NCBI GenBank assembly: GCA_903871935.1
Contig: CAIQIQ010000011.1
Location: forward strand, 62,001-126,000
Reading direction: 5' to 3'
DNA length: 64,000 bases
From: an uncultured Phycisphaerales bacterium
GTDB lineage: Bacteria > Planctomycetota > Phycisphaerae > Tepidisphaerales > Tepidisphaeraceae
This document shows positions 8,656 to 18,097 of this stretch, in pieces. Under the pieces are notes generated by a model. It ran no database searches. It saw nothing but the letters and a program-made list of their open reading frames with translations, and had not been told where the DNA came from. How positions within the stretch are numbered: the stretch's first letter is position 1; each line of letters begins with the position of its first letter. The position numbers were made by a program, and so were the translations under genes.

Positions 8656-9798
8656 ATGAATGACACAAAACAACGCATTTTGTTCGTCTTCGGGACTCGG
8701 CCGGAAGCCATTAAGCTCGCACCGGTCATTCTTCATGGCCTTGATCGACGCATGGAGTTTGACGTGCGCGTTTGCGTAACCGGACAGCATCGCCAGATGC
8801 TCGATCAGGTCCTGGAACTGTTCGGCATCAAACCTGATGTGGACCTCAACCTGATGCAGCCAGGACAGGATCTGTTTGACCTGACATCCCGGGTACTTCT
8901 GGCGATGCGATCGGTGCTTCGCGAAATCCGCCCGGTATGGATTGTGGTCCAAGGCGACACCACAACGGTCTGGACGGCCGCTCTGGCGGCCTTCTACGAG
9001 GGTGTCAAGGTTGCCCACGTGGAGGCGGGTCTTCGCACCTTTGACAAGCGCCAGCCATTCCCCGAGGAGATCAATCGCCGGCTCTGCACGCAGCTTGCAG
9101 ATCTGCACCTCGCCCCTACGGCCCAGGCCAAGGCAAATCTGATTGCCGAGCGCATCGACGAGGCCGATGTGGTTGTAACCGGCAACTCAGTCATCGATGC
9201 CCTGTTATGGGTATGCGCCAGGATGAAGCAAACGTCCATTCCTGATGTGCTCGCCGTTGAGGAATGGGCCGGCAAGACCATTGGAACAAGCCCTATGGTA
9301 CTGATTACCGGCCATCGCCGGGAAAGCTTTGGCAAGGGCTTTGAAGAGATCTGTGCCGCGATTGCCGAGTTGGCTCGGGCATTCCCCAACTATCAGTGGG
9401 TATACCCGGTTCACCTTAACCCCAACGTGCAGGAACCCGTAAACCGCAGTCTCCGCGGAATAGGCAATATTCACCTGACGGAACCGAAAACCTACCCGGC
9501 GTTTGCCTGGCTCATGCAGCGCGCGGCTTTGATCCTTACCGACTCCGGCGGCGTACAGGAAGAAGCGCCTAGCTTAGGCAAACGCGTGCTGGTCATGCGC
9601 AATACCACTGAGCGGCCCGAGGGCGTCGATGCCGGCTGCATCATGCTCGTAGGCAACTCGCGGGAGGGAATTGTAAAGGCCGTACGGGCTCATTTGGGCA
9701 ATCCACAAGATCTACAGGTCGATCCTGGTCGCAATCCGTATGGTGATGGACGGGCAAGCCAGCGGATTCTGGATGCAATGGCTCAGAGGTCGAGATGA
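8656..9798 (+). CDS. wecB: UDP-N-acetylglucosamine 2-epimerase (non-hydrolysing)
   Basis: 380 residues, the usual length. The N-terminal signature FVFGTRPEAIKLAPVI, then VQGDTTTVWTAALAAF, HVEAGLRTFDKRQPFPEE, the catalytic TGHRRESFG and the UDP-binding DSGGVQEEAPSLGKRV are all intact. The enzyme interconverts UDP-GlcNAc and UDP-ManNAc in the cytoplasm. It leads a plus-strand series of glycan genes that ends with the double GT4 gene at 21542. With the dehydrogenase at 22530 the locus could supply UDP-ManNAc or UDP-N-acetylhexosaminuronic acids. The ATG at 8656 directly precedes NDTKQRILFVFGTRPE and was taken as the start. Confidence 0.96.
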   Translation: MNDTKQRILFVFGTRPEAIKLAPVILHGLDRRMEFDVRVCVTGQHRQMLDQVLELFGIKPDVDLNLMQPGQDLFDLTSRVLLAMRSVLREIRPVWIVVQGDTTTVWTAALAAFYEGVKVAHVEAGLRTFDKRQPFPEEINRRLCTQLADLHLAPTAQAKANLIAERIDEADVVVTGNSVIDALLWVCARMKQTSIPDVLAVEEWAGKTIGTSPMVLITGHRRESFGKGFEEICAAIAELARAFPNYQWVYPVHLNPNVQEPVNRSLRGIGNIHLTEPKTYPAFAWLMQRAALILTDSGGVQEEAPSLGKRVLVMRNTTERPEGVDAGCIMLVGNSREGIVKAVRAHLGNPQDLQVDPGRNPYGDGRASQRILDAMAQRSR

Positions 9799-9817
9799 TC
9801 GTCAGTGTGGAGAACGA

Positions 9818-11017
9818 ATGAATATCCTCGTCATCAGCAGCTTCGCCATTCCACATGTCGGCGGTCTGAGTACTCACGTGCAACTGCTTGTCGCGGGATT
9901 GCGCGGGCGGAGACATGATGTGCGACTGATCGAAGGAGGACGCACGACCACCTCAAGCTGGGCTCGCGTAATGTATCGGCTGGCGACCTTTCCCAGCCGC
10001 GACCGCTACCGTGCCTGGGTTCATAGACGGCAGGTGGCCGCAATGTGCTGCGCTATAGGAGAGGAGATTGGCCAGTGGCGGCCGGATTTGATTCATAGTC
10101 ATGATCCATACGCCAGTGAAGCGGCCGTCCGAGCGATGGATTCAACGGGCATCCCCCTCGTGCAAACGGTGCATGGCCCAGCGCTGTACGAAGCGAAAAT
10201 GAGCCTTGGCGAGGACAATCCCCGTTACTTTGCCTGTATCCGCGAATCTGAGCATCAGGCGATGACTCACTGTGCACGGCTGATCGCAGTAGACCGCGGG
10301 CAAGCCGGCATTCTTACCGTTGACTACAAGGTACCGGCGGCGAAAGTAGTTGTTATCGGCAACTGTGTCGATGTTCTGGAGGTGCGCAAGCTGAGTTCCG
10401 CGGCCGCCGAACAGCATGCCGGCGGAGTATTCTTCCTGGTCCCTCGCCGTCTGGTTGCCAAAACAGGCGTGCGCTATGCCATCGAAGCGCTAGCCAGAAT
10501 GAGCAGCCAGGAAGCGCATCTCGTGATTGCCGGCGATGGGCCGCAGCGGCAAGAGTTGGAGAATCTTGTGCTGCAGTTGGAGCTGCAGTCTCGGGTGTGC
10601 TTCCTGGGTTCGGTTGCTCGCGAAAAAGTACTGCCGCTCTTCAGGATGGCCGTGGGTGTCATCGTGCCTTCGGTTCCCAGTGCGGGCGTGATCGAAGCCA
10701 CATCGCTTGCGGTAACCGAGGCCATGGCCGCGGGAAGCGTGCCGCTTGCATCGAGTATTGGCGGATTGGCCGAATTGATCGAGGATGGAGTCACAGGGAT
10801 ACTGGTGCCGCCGGGCGATCCCGCGAAGCTCGCTCAGGCAATGGATCGGCTGGTTATCGATAGCGACTATCGCAATCGCATCATTGTTGGTGCGACAAGG
10901 AAGGTCGAGACCGATTATTCGGCAGAACGCTGGCTTGATCGAATTGAGCGAGTCTATTGCGATATGGCGAAGGGGCCAGAGCCTGCCAAGCCATCGTCGG
11001 CCGTCACCAACGCGTAG
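9818..11017 (+). CDS. GT4-family glycosyltransferase
   Basis: 399 residues with two Rossmann-type halves (GT-B). The start MNILVISSFAIPHVGGLSTH holds the GG loop of the acceptor domain; LIHSHDPYASEAA and VQTVHGPALYE follow. The donor-binding half has FFLVPRRLVAKTG, VIAGDGPQRQELE, and the EX7E catalytic motif in EATSLAVTEAMAAG. It is a retaining transferase expected to add one sugar to an undecaprenyl-linked repeat unit on the cytoplasmic face. GTGGAGAACGA precedes the ATG at 9818; the longer in-frame start at 9740 lies inside wecB. The Wzx gene follows after 21 bp. Donor and acceptor unknown. Confidence 0.9.
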   Translation: MNILVISSFAIPHVGGLSTHVQLLVAGLRGRRHDVRLIEGGRTTTSSWARVMYRLATFPSRDRYRAWVHRRQVAAMCCAIGEEIGQWRPDLIHSHDPYASEAAVRAMDSTGIPLVQTVHGPALYEAKMSLGEDNPRYFACIRESEHQAMTHCARLIAVDRGQAGILTVDYKVPAAKVVVIGNCVDVLEVRKLSSAAAEQHAGGVFFLVPRRLVAKTGVRYAIEALARMSSQEAHLVIAGDGPQRQELENLVLQLELQSRVCFLGSVAREKVLPLFRMAVGVIVPSVPSAGVIEATSLAVTEAMAAGSVPLASSIGGLAELIEDGVTGILVPPGDPAKLAQAMDRLVIDSDYRNRIIVGATRKVETDYSAERWLDRIERVYCDMAKGPEPAKPSSAVTNA

Positions 11018-11038
11018 CGCCCGATTCGGAGAGACCTG

Positions 11039-12373
11039 ATGAGTTTCGTACGCAAGAGCATGCTCGTAGCTGGTGGTCAGGTTGCGTCGCTGGGATGCAG
11101 CGTTGTAACGGGTGTACTGTTCTCCAGGGCGTTGCGCGCCAATGGCATGGGCCAGTACGAGCTGTTCCGTAATCTCTCTGTGCTTGCCAGCACAATTGGC
11201 ACTTTGGGCGTAGGGCAGGCGGCGATTTACTTTTTGAATCAGAAGCGTGTGTCAAGTGAACAGGTAGTCACTGATTTTCTTCGTGTGGGACTCATCGCAG
11301 GGGTTGCTTCGGGAGTGATACTGGCTTTTGTGCTCCGATACTGGTCAGGTTTCTATGGCGAAATATCGCTGATACCTCTGGTCGTGTTCTGCATCGCCGT
11401 TGCCTCGCTGATTCTGCGCAATCTGTTGCGGCCAGTGCTTGTCTCAAAACTGGCGGCGAGGCAGATGGTGATTGTTGACGTTCTGCAATATGCCGTACAA
11501 CTTGGGGCTGGCATTGCGCTTTTGTTGGGAGGCATGCTATCGACGCCAAACGGTATCGCGTTGTATGGGTTAGGAGTGATCGCCAGCAGCGCCATTCTTC
11601 TGTGGTACCTCCGCCACGACATCCAGCCGCGTCTGTCCGTGCGCTGGCCTGTGTTGGTGGAAATAGGCAAGTACGGCATGAAGCTTGGCGCGGTCACTCT
11701 GATTGCGGTGTTGTCGGGAACCGCTTCCGTGATGATCTTAAGGTTCTACCGGCCCGAAGATTTCGCAGATGTGGGTCTCTACACTCGAGCTTTGGCGGTA
11801 ACCAATCTGGTGATGCTGTTGCCACGCGCGGTAGGCCCGATGCTCTATTCAAAATGGTCCGGGTCTTCATCAGATATCGTGCCGCAGGTCGAAATGGTGT
11901 CTCGTCTTCATTGTGTTTATGGACTTCTGGTTGCCATCGTCCTGCTTGTCGGCGGCAAGTATGTCCTGTGGCTGCTGTACGGTCATGAGTTTATCGCGGC
12001 AAACCATGCGCTGCAGATACTCGGTTTTGCCACAGCAATTCAGGCGGTGTTTGACCCCATCAATAATCTGCTGGCCAGCCGGGGCAAAGCGGGGCACATG
12101 ATTGTCATTCTGGCCATTTCCAGCGCTGTCCAGTTGGTGTCCTCAGCCATTCTCGTCCGGCACTACGGCTCCCAGGGAGCCGCTCTTGGCATGTTGCTGG
12201 CAGCGATTTCGGCTCTGGTCAACGGGATGCTTGTGAGTCACAAGCTTTACGGTGTCAGCGTGCGTCGATGTTTTTTGCCCCAAATACAGGATTTCCGGTT
12301 ACTGTTGTCAGCACTGAGGACCAGATCTCCAGAGCGAATGGACAGCACTTCGCTAACTCCATTGGGAGAGTAG
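11039..12373 (+). CDS. Wzx-like oligosaccharide flippase (MOP/MATE-type polysaccharide exporter)
   Basis: 444 residues, nearly all in about 12-14 hydrophobic segments. The N-terminus KSMLVAGGQVASLGCSVVTG with RALRANGMGQYELF is the usual opening of PST/Wzx proteins (polysaccharide synthase-type MOP superfamily). These translocate lipid-linked repeat units to the outer leaflet for polymerisation. It lies between two GT4 genes, 3 bp before the next, and 1.2 kb before the Wzy-like gene, so the locus looks like a Wzx/Wzy-dependent pathway. Sequence gives no hint of the glycan carried. Confidence 0.9.
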   Translation: MSFVRKSMLVAGGQVASLGCSVVTGVLFSRALRANGMGQYELFRNLSVLASTIGTLGVGQAAIYFLNQKRVSSEQVVTDFLRVGLIAGVASGVILAFVLRYWSGFYGEISLIPLVVFCIAVASLILRNLLRPVLVSKLAARQMVIVDVLQYAVQLGAGIALLLGGMLSTPNGIALYGLGVIASSAILLWYLRHDIQPRLSVRWPVLVEIGKYGMKLGAVTLIAVLSGTASVMILRFYRPEDFADVGLYTRALAVTNLVMLLPRAVGPMLYSKWSGSSSDIVPQVEMVSRLHCVYGLLVAIVLLVGGKYVLWLLYGHEFIAANHALQILGFATAIQAVFDPINNLLASRGKAGHMIVILAISSAVQLVSSAILVRHYGSQGAALGMLLAAISALVNGMLVSHKLYGVSVRRCFLPQIQDFRLLLSALRTRSPERMDSTSLTPLGE

Positions 12374-12376
12374 CTG

Positions 12377-13564
12377 ATGGCAGAACCACGTACAGTGCTT
12401 GTCTTGGACATGGCTCGTACCTGCTATGGCGGCGTCGAGCAGGTGATGGCCAATGTGCTGCCACTGCTCGCGCGGCACTCCAGGGTCGTATTCTGTGATT
12501 TAGTCAGCAATCCAGCTTACGCTCAACTGCTGCGTGACAAAGGAGTTGAGGTTCTGCACCTTCTCCCGGAACCTCGCCGGAATTTTGTCGGAGGCGCCGG
12601 CACCGTCCTAAGACCATTGCTCATCGCGGCCAAGCTGCCATGGCTGCTCCGCTCACGGATGCGTTTGCGGTCATGGATCCGCGAGCACTCACCTGATCTG
12701 GTCTACTTCAACAGGTTGCCGGTTGTCAGGGCTTTCGCGGGGGTCATCCCCGAGGGTATCCCGTGCCTGTATCATGCCCATGGTTATTCCTCCTCACACG
12801 ACATTCGACCGGGTGATCTTCGTCGGCTCAGGAAGTTCAAGAGCATCGTCGCGGTGTCGGAATTGACCCGCTCTCAACTGCTGGAGGCCGGCCTGAATCC
12901 CGATATGCTCCATGTTGTCTACAACGCCGTCGATGTGGAGCGTATCCGCGCTGCGGCCGCTGGGCCTGGTCCAATGCTTCCTCCGCGCCGACCCGAAACC
13001 ACGGTTTTCCTGCATTGTGGCGCCATGGTTTGTAATAAGGCCCAGGATATCGCGATTGAGGCGTTTGCCTTGCTCCCGCGACGCCGCGATGCCCAGTTGT
13101 GGCTGTGTGGCGGGCATGACCGAGGTGGGCACGCCGCCTATTTCAAATCACTGCACGAACGGGTGGCTGAGCTTGGTTTGGGCGATCAGGTCCATTTCCT
13201 GGGCTGGCGCGACGATGTTCCGCGTCTGATGGCCGCGACCGACATTGTCCTGCTGCCCTCGCGTTATTTCGAAAGTTTCGGTATGGTACTGGCTGAGGGC
13301 ATGTGCCTTGCCCGGCCATGCATTGGCACCGCTCGTGGCGGTGTGCCGGAGGTCATCACGGATGGCGTTACGGGTCTGATTCGTGAACCGCTTGCCGGAC
13401 CTTTTGCTGAGGCTATGCAGCAACTTATGGATGACCCGACGCTGTGCCGGCAGATGGGCGAGGCCGGCTACCAGAAGGTGCGAAGTGTGTTCTCGCTTGA
13501 CCGCCAGGCCGAACTTCTGCGACAGATCATCTGTAATGCTATGACTGCGCCGTCGCTGATCTGA
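12377..13564 (+). CDS. GT4-family glycosyltransferase
   Basis: 395 residues, GT-B. The acceptor half begins TVLVLDMARTCYGGVEQVM with the GG loop, then CLYHAHGYSSSHD. The donor half shows VFLHCGAMVCNKAQDIAIEA, LWLCGGHDRGG, VHFLGWRDDVPRLM and an EX7E motif in ESFGMVLAEGMCLARPCIGT. Expected to work on the lipid-linked repeat unit in the cytoplasm. It begins 3 bp after the Wzx stop and ends 7 bp before the polymerase gene, so all three are probably one transcript. Sugar specificity cannot be read from the sequence. Confidence 0.9.
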   Translation: MAEPRTVLVLDMARTCYGGVEQVMANVLPLLARHSRVVFCDLVSNPAYAQLLRDKGVEVLHLLPEPRRNFVGGAGTVLRPLLIAAKLPWLLRSRMRLRSWIREHSPDLVYFNRLPVVRAFAGVIPEGIPCLYHAHGYSSSHDIRPGDLRRLRKFKSIVAVSELTRSQLLEAGLNPDMLHVVYNAVDVERIRAAAAGPGPMLPPRRPETTVFLHCGAMVCNKAQDIAIEAFALLPRRRDAQLWLCGGHDRGGHAAYFKSLHERVAELGLGDQVHFLGWRDDVPRLMAATDIVLLPSRYFESFGMVLAEGMCLARPCIGTARGGVPEVITDGVTGLIREPLAGPFAEAMQQLMDDPTLCRQMGEAGYQKVRSVFSLDRQAELLRQIICNAMTAPSLI

Positions 13565-13571
13565 GGAGAAC

Positions 13572-14936
13572 GTGACTGAGCTATTGACCCTGGTTTCTGT
13601 GGTGATCTCATTGGCCTGCCTCGTGCTCTGGATATCCCAGCCGAGGCTACTGGCATTGCTTCTTTGGCCTGTGGTGTTCCTGTATCCGCGGGCAATGCTC
13701 CAAGGCATCTTGCCATTGAATGCCGGGTTGGACGACTTGTTTATCGTCGCCCTGGGTTTGCGATTGCTCTTCTATGTCCACCCAGATGATCCAGCGCCCC
13801 CACGGTGGTTCAATGGGGCCGTTTGGGTCGCTATCGCACTGAGCGTAATGCAGGTTGCATCGGAGGCCACCGGGCTGCTTGAGTATCCGATGTTTTCGCA
13901 ATACACGATCAGGACAGCCCTCAAGTGCGTGGGATACGTGCTGTTCGTGCACTGTCTTACCCGGACGATTCGCACTGAGCAGGATTTGCGACGGCACCTG
14001 GTGTCACTGATGCTGACTCTGTTTCTGGCGTTTCTAACGGTAGTTGCCTGTAACTTCTATCCTGACCTCGCCGATATCTGGCAAGTCTACAGATCCTCCG
14101 CGGACCAGAGGGCCTTTGCAGAGTTCTCGCAGGAAGCAATGCGGTCCTGGGGCAGCCTGGGAAGCCCCTTTGCGATTGGAATGGTGCTCTGTGTTGCCAT
14201 TCCTGTGGGAATCGGCCTGCTGATCCACAGGCATCGATCTACCGCACTGTACGCGGCGACGCTGCTGATGCTTGCCGGGGCGGCGTTGGCGATCATTATT
14301 GCCAAGTCACGCTCCGCCGTTCTGGGCCTGGCGGTAATGGGTGGAGGAATGGTCGTGGCCTCACGCTATCGCATCCGCGTCCTTGCCGCCGTGTGTGTCC
14401 TGGCGATCATCTGGATCGGTGCTTCGGCCTCCGTCGGCTACGACAGGCTGGAAAAGCGATTTAACACAGACACGCTCAGGCGCGACCTGGATGTCAGATT
14501 AGGGATCTGGCGCACATTTGTTGAGAATCCCAGTCCGGCGATCATTGCCTACGGCGAGGGCACATACGCGATGTGGGCGCGCCTGGGCGAGACGGCGCAC
14601 AATGGATTCATCGATGCACTGTTCGTCTGGGGGATTGGCGGAGCACTGACGTTTGCGATCGTGATCTGGAAGCAGTTTTCATGGAGCCGCCGCGTCGTTC
14701 GCTATGATGATTCACCCCTGGCACGTGCCATAGCCTGGGGGGCGTTGTGGAGTATTCTGGCAGCAGCAGGCGCAGGAATGACCGGCGACCCCTGGTTCGC
14801 CCCTCAATATCGCTACCTGGCGTACTTCCTTATCGTTGTTACATGGTCGAGGTCTCAGATGGTGCAGAGCACTGTGCCCATGACGACGATGTCGGACTCC
14901 GCTCAGCGATTTGGTAACATGCAGCCGTCGTACTGA
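13572..14936 (+). CDS. O-antigen ligase/polymerase-family membrane protein (Wzy-like)
   Basis: 454 residues with about ten to twelve hydrophobic segments and a larger extracytoplasmic loop around residues 290-350 that contains FVENPSPAIIAYGEG and the family signature TAHNGFIDALFVWGIGG. This Wzy_C arrangement occurs in O-antigen polymerases and WaaL ligases, which join lipid-linked glycans in the periplasm. The start is GTG at 13572 with a strong GAGGAG 5 bp upstream. Position beside Wzx favours the polymerase role. Ligase and polymerase cannot be separated by sequence alone. Confidence 0.8.
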   Translation: MTELLTLVSVVISLACLVLWISQPRLLALLLWPVVFLYPRAMLQGILPLNAGLDDLFIVALGLRLLFYVHPDDPAPPRWFNGAVWVAIALSVMQVASEATGLLEYPMFSQYTIRTALKCVGYVLFVHCLTRTIRTEQDLRRHLVSLMLTLFLAFLTVVACNFYPDLADIWQVYRSSADQRAFAEFSQEAMRSWGSLGSPFAIGMVLCVAIPVGIGLLIHRHRSTALYAATLLMLAGAALAIIIAKSRSAVLGLAVMGGGMVVASRYRIRVLAAVCVLAIIWIGASASVGYDRLEKRFNTDTLRRDLDVRLGIWRTFVENPSPAIIAYGEGTYAMWARLGETAHNGFIDALFVWGIGGALTFAIVIWKQFSWSRRVVRYDDSPLARAIAWGALWSILAAAGAGMTGDPWFAPQYRYLAYFLIVVTWSRSQMVQSTVPMTTMSDSAQRFGNMQPSY

Positions 14937-15051
14937 GCCACTCTGGCGCTCTCGTCATGCGAAGGCTACTCATGCGCGAGATGATTTGCGGTGGCAGATA
15001 AGACAACTGGCCTCCCTCGTGCGAATGGCTAGACTTGGATGAAACCTCCGC

Positions 15052-16230
15052 GTGCCCAAGAAGACACTGATGTTGATCGGCGATACTCGCTTCATTGAGC
15101 GGGATGGAGCCTATTGGACATCAGGAAATCTTCGCCGTCCGCTCGTCGAGGCTCTGGCAAGGACATTTGGCAGCGTCAAGGTGGCGATGCGGGTGCGTGA
15201 AGCGACCCCGGTGGAATGGGAGAATGTCCCGCACGCCGATATCATCAGAGTTCCCGGAGTTGAGTTTGTCCATTTACCAACGTGGAACGGCCCGAGCGGC
15301 TGGTTTGGCAGTCGAGCGGCCGTGGGGCGAATCCTGCGCCGGCACATTCCAACGGTCGACGTGTGCGTTGCCAGGCTTCCATGCCCGCCAGCGGGTCTTT
15401 CGGTCGCCCTCGCCGGCCGTCTGAAAGTGCCGGTAATCGCACACGTTCTTGGCGATCCTCTGTTCTCCTGGATTGATCGCGTCCCCACGGCTGTGGGTCG
15501 TCACTTTGTCACATCGGTGATTGCGTCGTCGTTCTCTCGCGCGTTGAGTTCGTGCGACAGCGTCCTAAGTACATCGCGAGGCGTTCTCATGCCCTACATG
15601 CCTGATGTGTCAGGAGTTGGACGTCTGGCCGATACGTCGCTTACTGATCCCGACTACATCAAGCCGCGGCAGCGCACTCGACCCCACGTCCTGTTCTTCT
15701 GCGCGTCGCGTATTGTTCCGCTGAAGAATTTCGATTTGCTCTTGCACGCGCTGCGCATCGTTGTCAAGCACTGCCCGCAGGTGCAATGCACGATTGCCGG
15801 TGACGGGCCAGACCTGGCGCGCCTTCGCCTGCTGACCAGCGATCTTGGTCTTGAGTCACATGTCACGTTTTTGGGTTTTGTGCGCGACCGGTTGAGGTTG
15901 CGTCAGCACTATGAGGATGCTGATGTGGCCTTCCTGCTTAGCCGAAGCGAAGGGCTGCCGCTGGCAGTACTTGAAGCGATGGCCGCCGGTCTTCCGTTGC
16001 TGGTTTCCGAGATACCCCAGAACCGTGAAGTTGCCGATGAGATGGGCGCGATATTTGTGGGTTGCGACGATCGGGACGCGTGCGCTGCTGCGATCAGATC
16101 GCTGATTACCGATCCAGATCGGAGAAGAAAGATGGCGCAGCATAACTTCGAACTTGCAGGCGCGTTTCATGTTGATGTGCAGGTGCGGCGTCTGGCCGCG
16201 TCAGTTGAGCAGGTGCTAAGCCATGGCTGA
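15052..16230 (+). CDS. GT4-family glycosyltransferase
   Basis: 392 residues, GT-B. The N-terminal half is atypical ([20 protein letters not shown]), then [20 protein letters not shown] and [10 protein letters not shown]; the C-terminal donor half is standard: [46 protein letters not shown] and EX7E in [17 protein letters not shown]. Start GTG 15052; an ATG at 15070 is also possible and no ribosome site decides. The first 25 residues resemble the opening of the GT4 at 16904 (both have a TxNL/TSGNLR block after a tyrosine-rich stretch), suggesting related acceptors. The acyltransferase overlaps its end by 8 bp. Confidence 0.88.
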   Translation: MPKKTLMLIGDTRFIERDGAYWTSGNLRRPLVEALARTFGSVKVAMRVREATPVEWENVPHADIIRVPGVEFVHLPTWNGPSGWFGSRAAVGRILRRHIPTVDVCVARLPCPPAGLSVALAGRLKVPVIAHVLGDPLFSWIDRVPTAVGRHFVTSVIASSFSRALSSCDSVLSTSRGVLMPYMPDVSGVGRLADTSLTDPDYIKPRQRTRPHVLFFCASRIVPLKNFDLLLHALRIVVKHCPQVQCTIAGDGPDLARLRLLTSDLGLESHVTFLGFVRDRLRLRQHYEDADVAFLLSRSEGLPLAVLEAMAAGLPLLVSEIPQNREVADEMGAIFVGCDDRDACAAAIRSLITDPDRRRKMAQHNFELAGAFHVDVQVRRLAASVEQVLSHG

Positions 16231-16804
16231 GACAAGTTCCAAGACCCCTCTCGTTCGCCGTCTTCTGCGCGTGCGGTCCCTGGCGGTCCACTTCTGGCGT
16301 CTCTTGCCCGGGTGGGTGTCAGCGTTGGTCCTGCGGTATTTCCGCAATGGCGAAGGTGCCATGTCGTTCGGTTTGCGGTATCTCGCTTTGCATCGCCTTG
16401 CCAGAGCCTGCGGCGAGAAGGTTGTCCTGTTTCCCCAGACCTATATTCTCCATCCAAGCAACCTGTCGCTTGGAAGCAACGTCTCCATCCATCAGTTCTG
16501 TTACCTTGACGCGGCAGGGGGCATTACCATAGGGAGCAACGTCGCCATTGCCCATGGTACCTCCATCGTTACATCGGATCGCGAGGTCGACAGGACGACA
16601 GGTTGCATGAAAGACGCTCCTGTTGTGTTGGGTGAGGTAACGGTCAGTGATGATGTGTGGATTGGTGCCGGCTGTCGTATCCTCCGTGGAGTCTGCGTCG
16701 GAACGGGCGCAGTGATCGCAGCAGGCGCGGTGGTGACGCGGGATGTTCCCCCTCGATCCATTGTCGGGGGCGTACCGGCTAAGGTCATCCGCCTGAGGAA
16801 ATAG
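16223..16804 (+). CDS. Hexapeptide-repeat acyltransferase (maltose O-acetyltransferase/WcaF-like)
   Basis: 193 residues. From about residue 75 the sequence is a left-handed beta-helix of hexapeptide repeats ([50 protein letters not shown]) closing with [14 protein letters not shown], typical of LbH-MAT/GAT acetyltransferases. The putative catalytic histidine lies in [14 protein letters not shown]. It probably transfers acetyl from acetyl-CoA to a hydroxyl on a sugar of the glycan. It overlaps the preceding GT4 gene by 8 bp, which implies translational coupling. The exact acyl donor and sugar are not known. Confidence 0.9.
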   Translation: MAETSSKTPLVRRLLRVRSLAVHFWRLLPGWVSALVLRYFRNGEGAMSFGLRYLALHRLARACGEKVVLFPQTYILHPSNLSLGSNVSIHQFCYLDAAGGITIGSNVAIAHGTSIVTSDREVDRTTGCMKDAPVVLGEVTVSDDVWIGAGCRILRGVCVGTGAVIAAGAVVTRDVPPRSIVGGVPAKVIRLRK

Positions 16805-16903
16805 AACTATGTCGTTGCGAAAGCCATATCGAGCAGCCAAAGTGTGTGCTATGCGGCCTCCCCACGGGCCTACGGTTTTCGCAAGGGCGGTCGGAGAGAG
16901 CCG

Positions 16904-18097
16904 ATGAATGTCTTCTACATTTCCGACAACGAGTACTACATTGGACCCGATGGCGGCTACTACACTACGGCAAATCTGCCGCTCCGGTTCTGGCATGACT
17001 GTATTCCCGCACTCAAGACCATCTGTTTCTGGGGTCGCCTTCGCCCTGCAACAAATACCGAGATGATGTTTCGCCTGGACGATGTGCTCCAGGACCGTGG
17101 CGTTCGGATCGAGTTCGATGGTCCCCGCAACCAGCCTTCAGGTCCACGGCACTATCTCACCGCCATCGCCCGGAATCTTCCCGCTTTGCGCCATCGCATT
17201 CGCGAGGCCGACGTGCTCTGGGCCAAGACCCCCTCGATCTACTCTGCTCTGGCTTGGCGGTTCAGCCGACGTGTTCCGTTTCGTTTGACTCAGCAGGTGG
17301 GTCATGCGGGACTGGCCGTGCATAGCGTCTATCCGGGATTCGGATTGGCCGGAAAGATGCTGGACTGGGTTTGCCGCAGGATGGCTGCCCAGGCCGATCT
17401 GGCCACTTTTGTCAGCGAGAACCTCAGAAGTCTGTTCGGCAAGCAAGCCAGCAGCGCCATTGTCTTTCACCAGGCCGGCGTCTACCGCTCGATGCTCTAT
17501 ACGGATCGCCGGTCGCCGCATTCACCGTTCCGGCTGCTGTTCGTCGGCCGGATCTCCCCGGAAAAAGGTTTGGATGATCTGCTCAGGGCGGTCGCAGTTG
17601 TTCCTGACGTGGTCTTGGAAGTGGTCGGCGATGGACCGATGCGTGATTCTTACATGCAATTGGCGGATGATCTTAATATTGCCTCGCGCGTGGTGTGGCT
17701 GGGTCGCCTGCGCTGGGGAGAGCCGTTGTTTTCGCGCATGCGCGAAAGCGATGCATTAGTGCTGCCCTCGTTGACCGAGGGGCTTCCGCAGGTGGTTATC
17801 GAAGCCATGTGCATGGGCCTTCCGGTCGTAGCCACTGCGGCCGGTGGGATCCCCGAGATCGTCAGGGATGCAGAGAATGGTCTGCTGGTGCCAGTGCGTG
17901 ATTCCAGGGCGCTGGCCTCAGCGATCGAGCGTATTCGCCTGCCCGCGTTCTGGGTTCGGGCGCAGCGGCAGGCGACGGTCATTGCGCAGAGTCATACGGT
18001 GGAGGCGCAGTGGGGGCCGGTCCTGGAACATCTGAGGGCTTGGTGGGCTGAACGTCATGCGGCAATGTCGCCGGGCGAGGTGGGCATATGCGCGTGA
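16904..18097 (+). CDS. GT4-family glycosyltransferase
   Basis: 397 residues, GT-B, starting MNVFYISDNEYYIGPDGGYY. The donor half contains RLLFVGRISPEKGLDDLL, LEVVGDGPMRDSYMQ, VVWLGRLRWGEPLF and the EX7E motif EGLPQVVIEAMCMGLPVV. GGAGAGAG sits just before the ATG at 16904, which fixes the start; an in-frame ATG 60 bp upstream has no such site. The next GT4 gene begins inside its last 10 bp. Expected to act on the same lipid-linked repeat unit as its neighbours. Confidence 0.9.
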   Translation: MNVFYISDNEYYIGPDGGYYTTANLPLRFWHDCIPALKTICFWGRLRPATNTEMMFRLDDVLQDRGVRIEFDGPRNQPSGPRHYLTAIARNLPALRHRIREADVLWAKTPSIYSALAWRFSRRVPFRLTQQVGHAGLAVHSVYPGFGLAGKMLDWVCRRMAAQADLATFVSENLRSLFGKQASSAIVFHQAGVYRSMLYTDRRSPHSPFRLLFVGRISPEKGLDDLLRAVAVVPDVVLEVVGDGPMRDSYMQLADDLNIASRVVWLGRLRWGEPLFSRMRESDALVLPSLTEGLPQVVIEAMCMGLPVVATAAGGIPEIVRDAENGLLVPVRDSRALASAIERIRLPAFWVRAQRQATVIAQSHTVEAQWGPVLEHLRAWWAERHAAMSPGEVGICA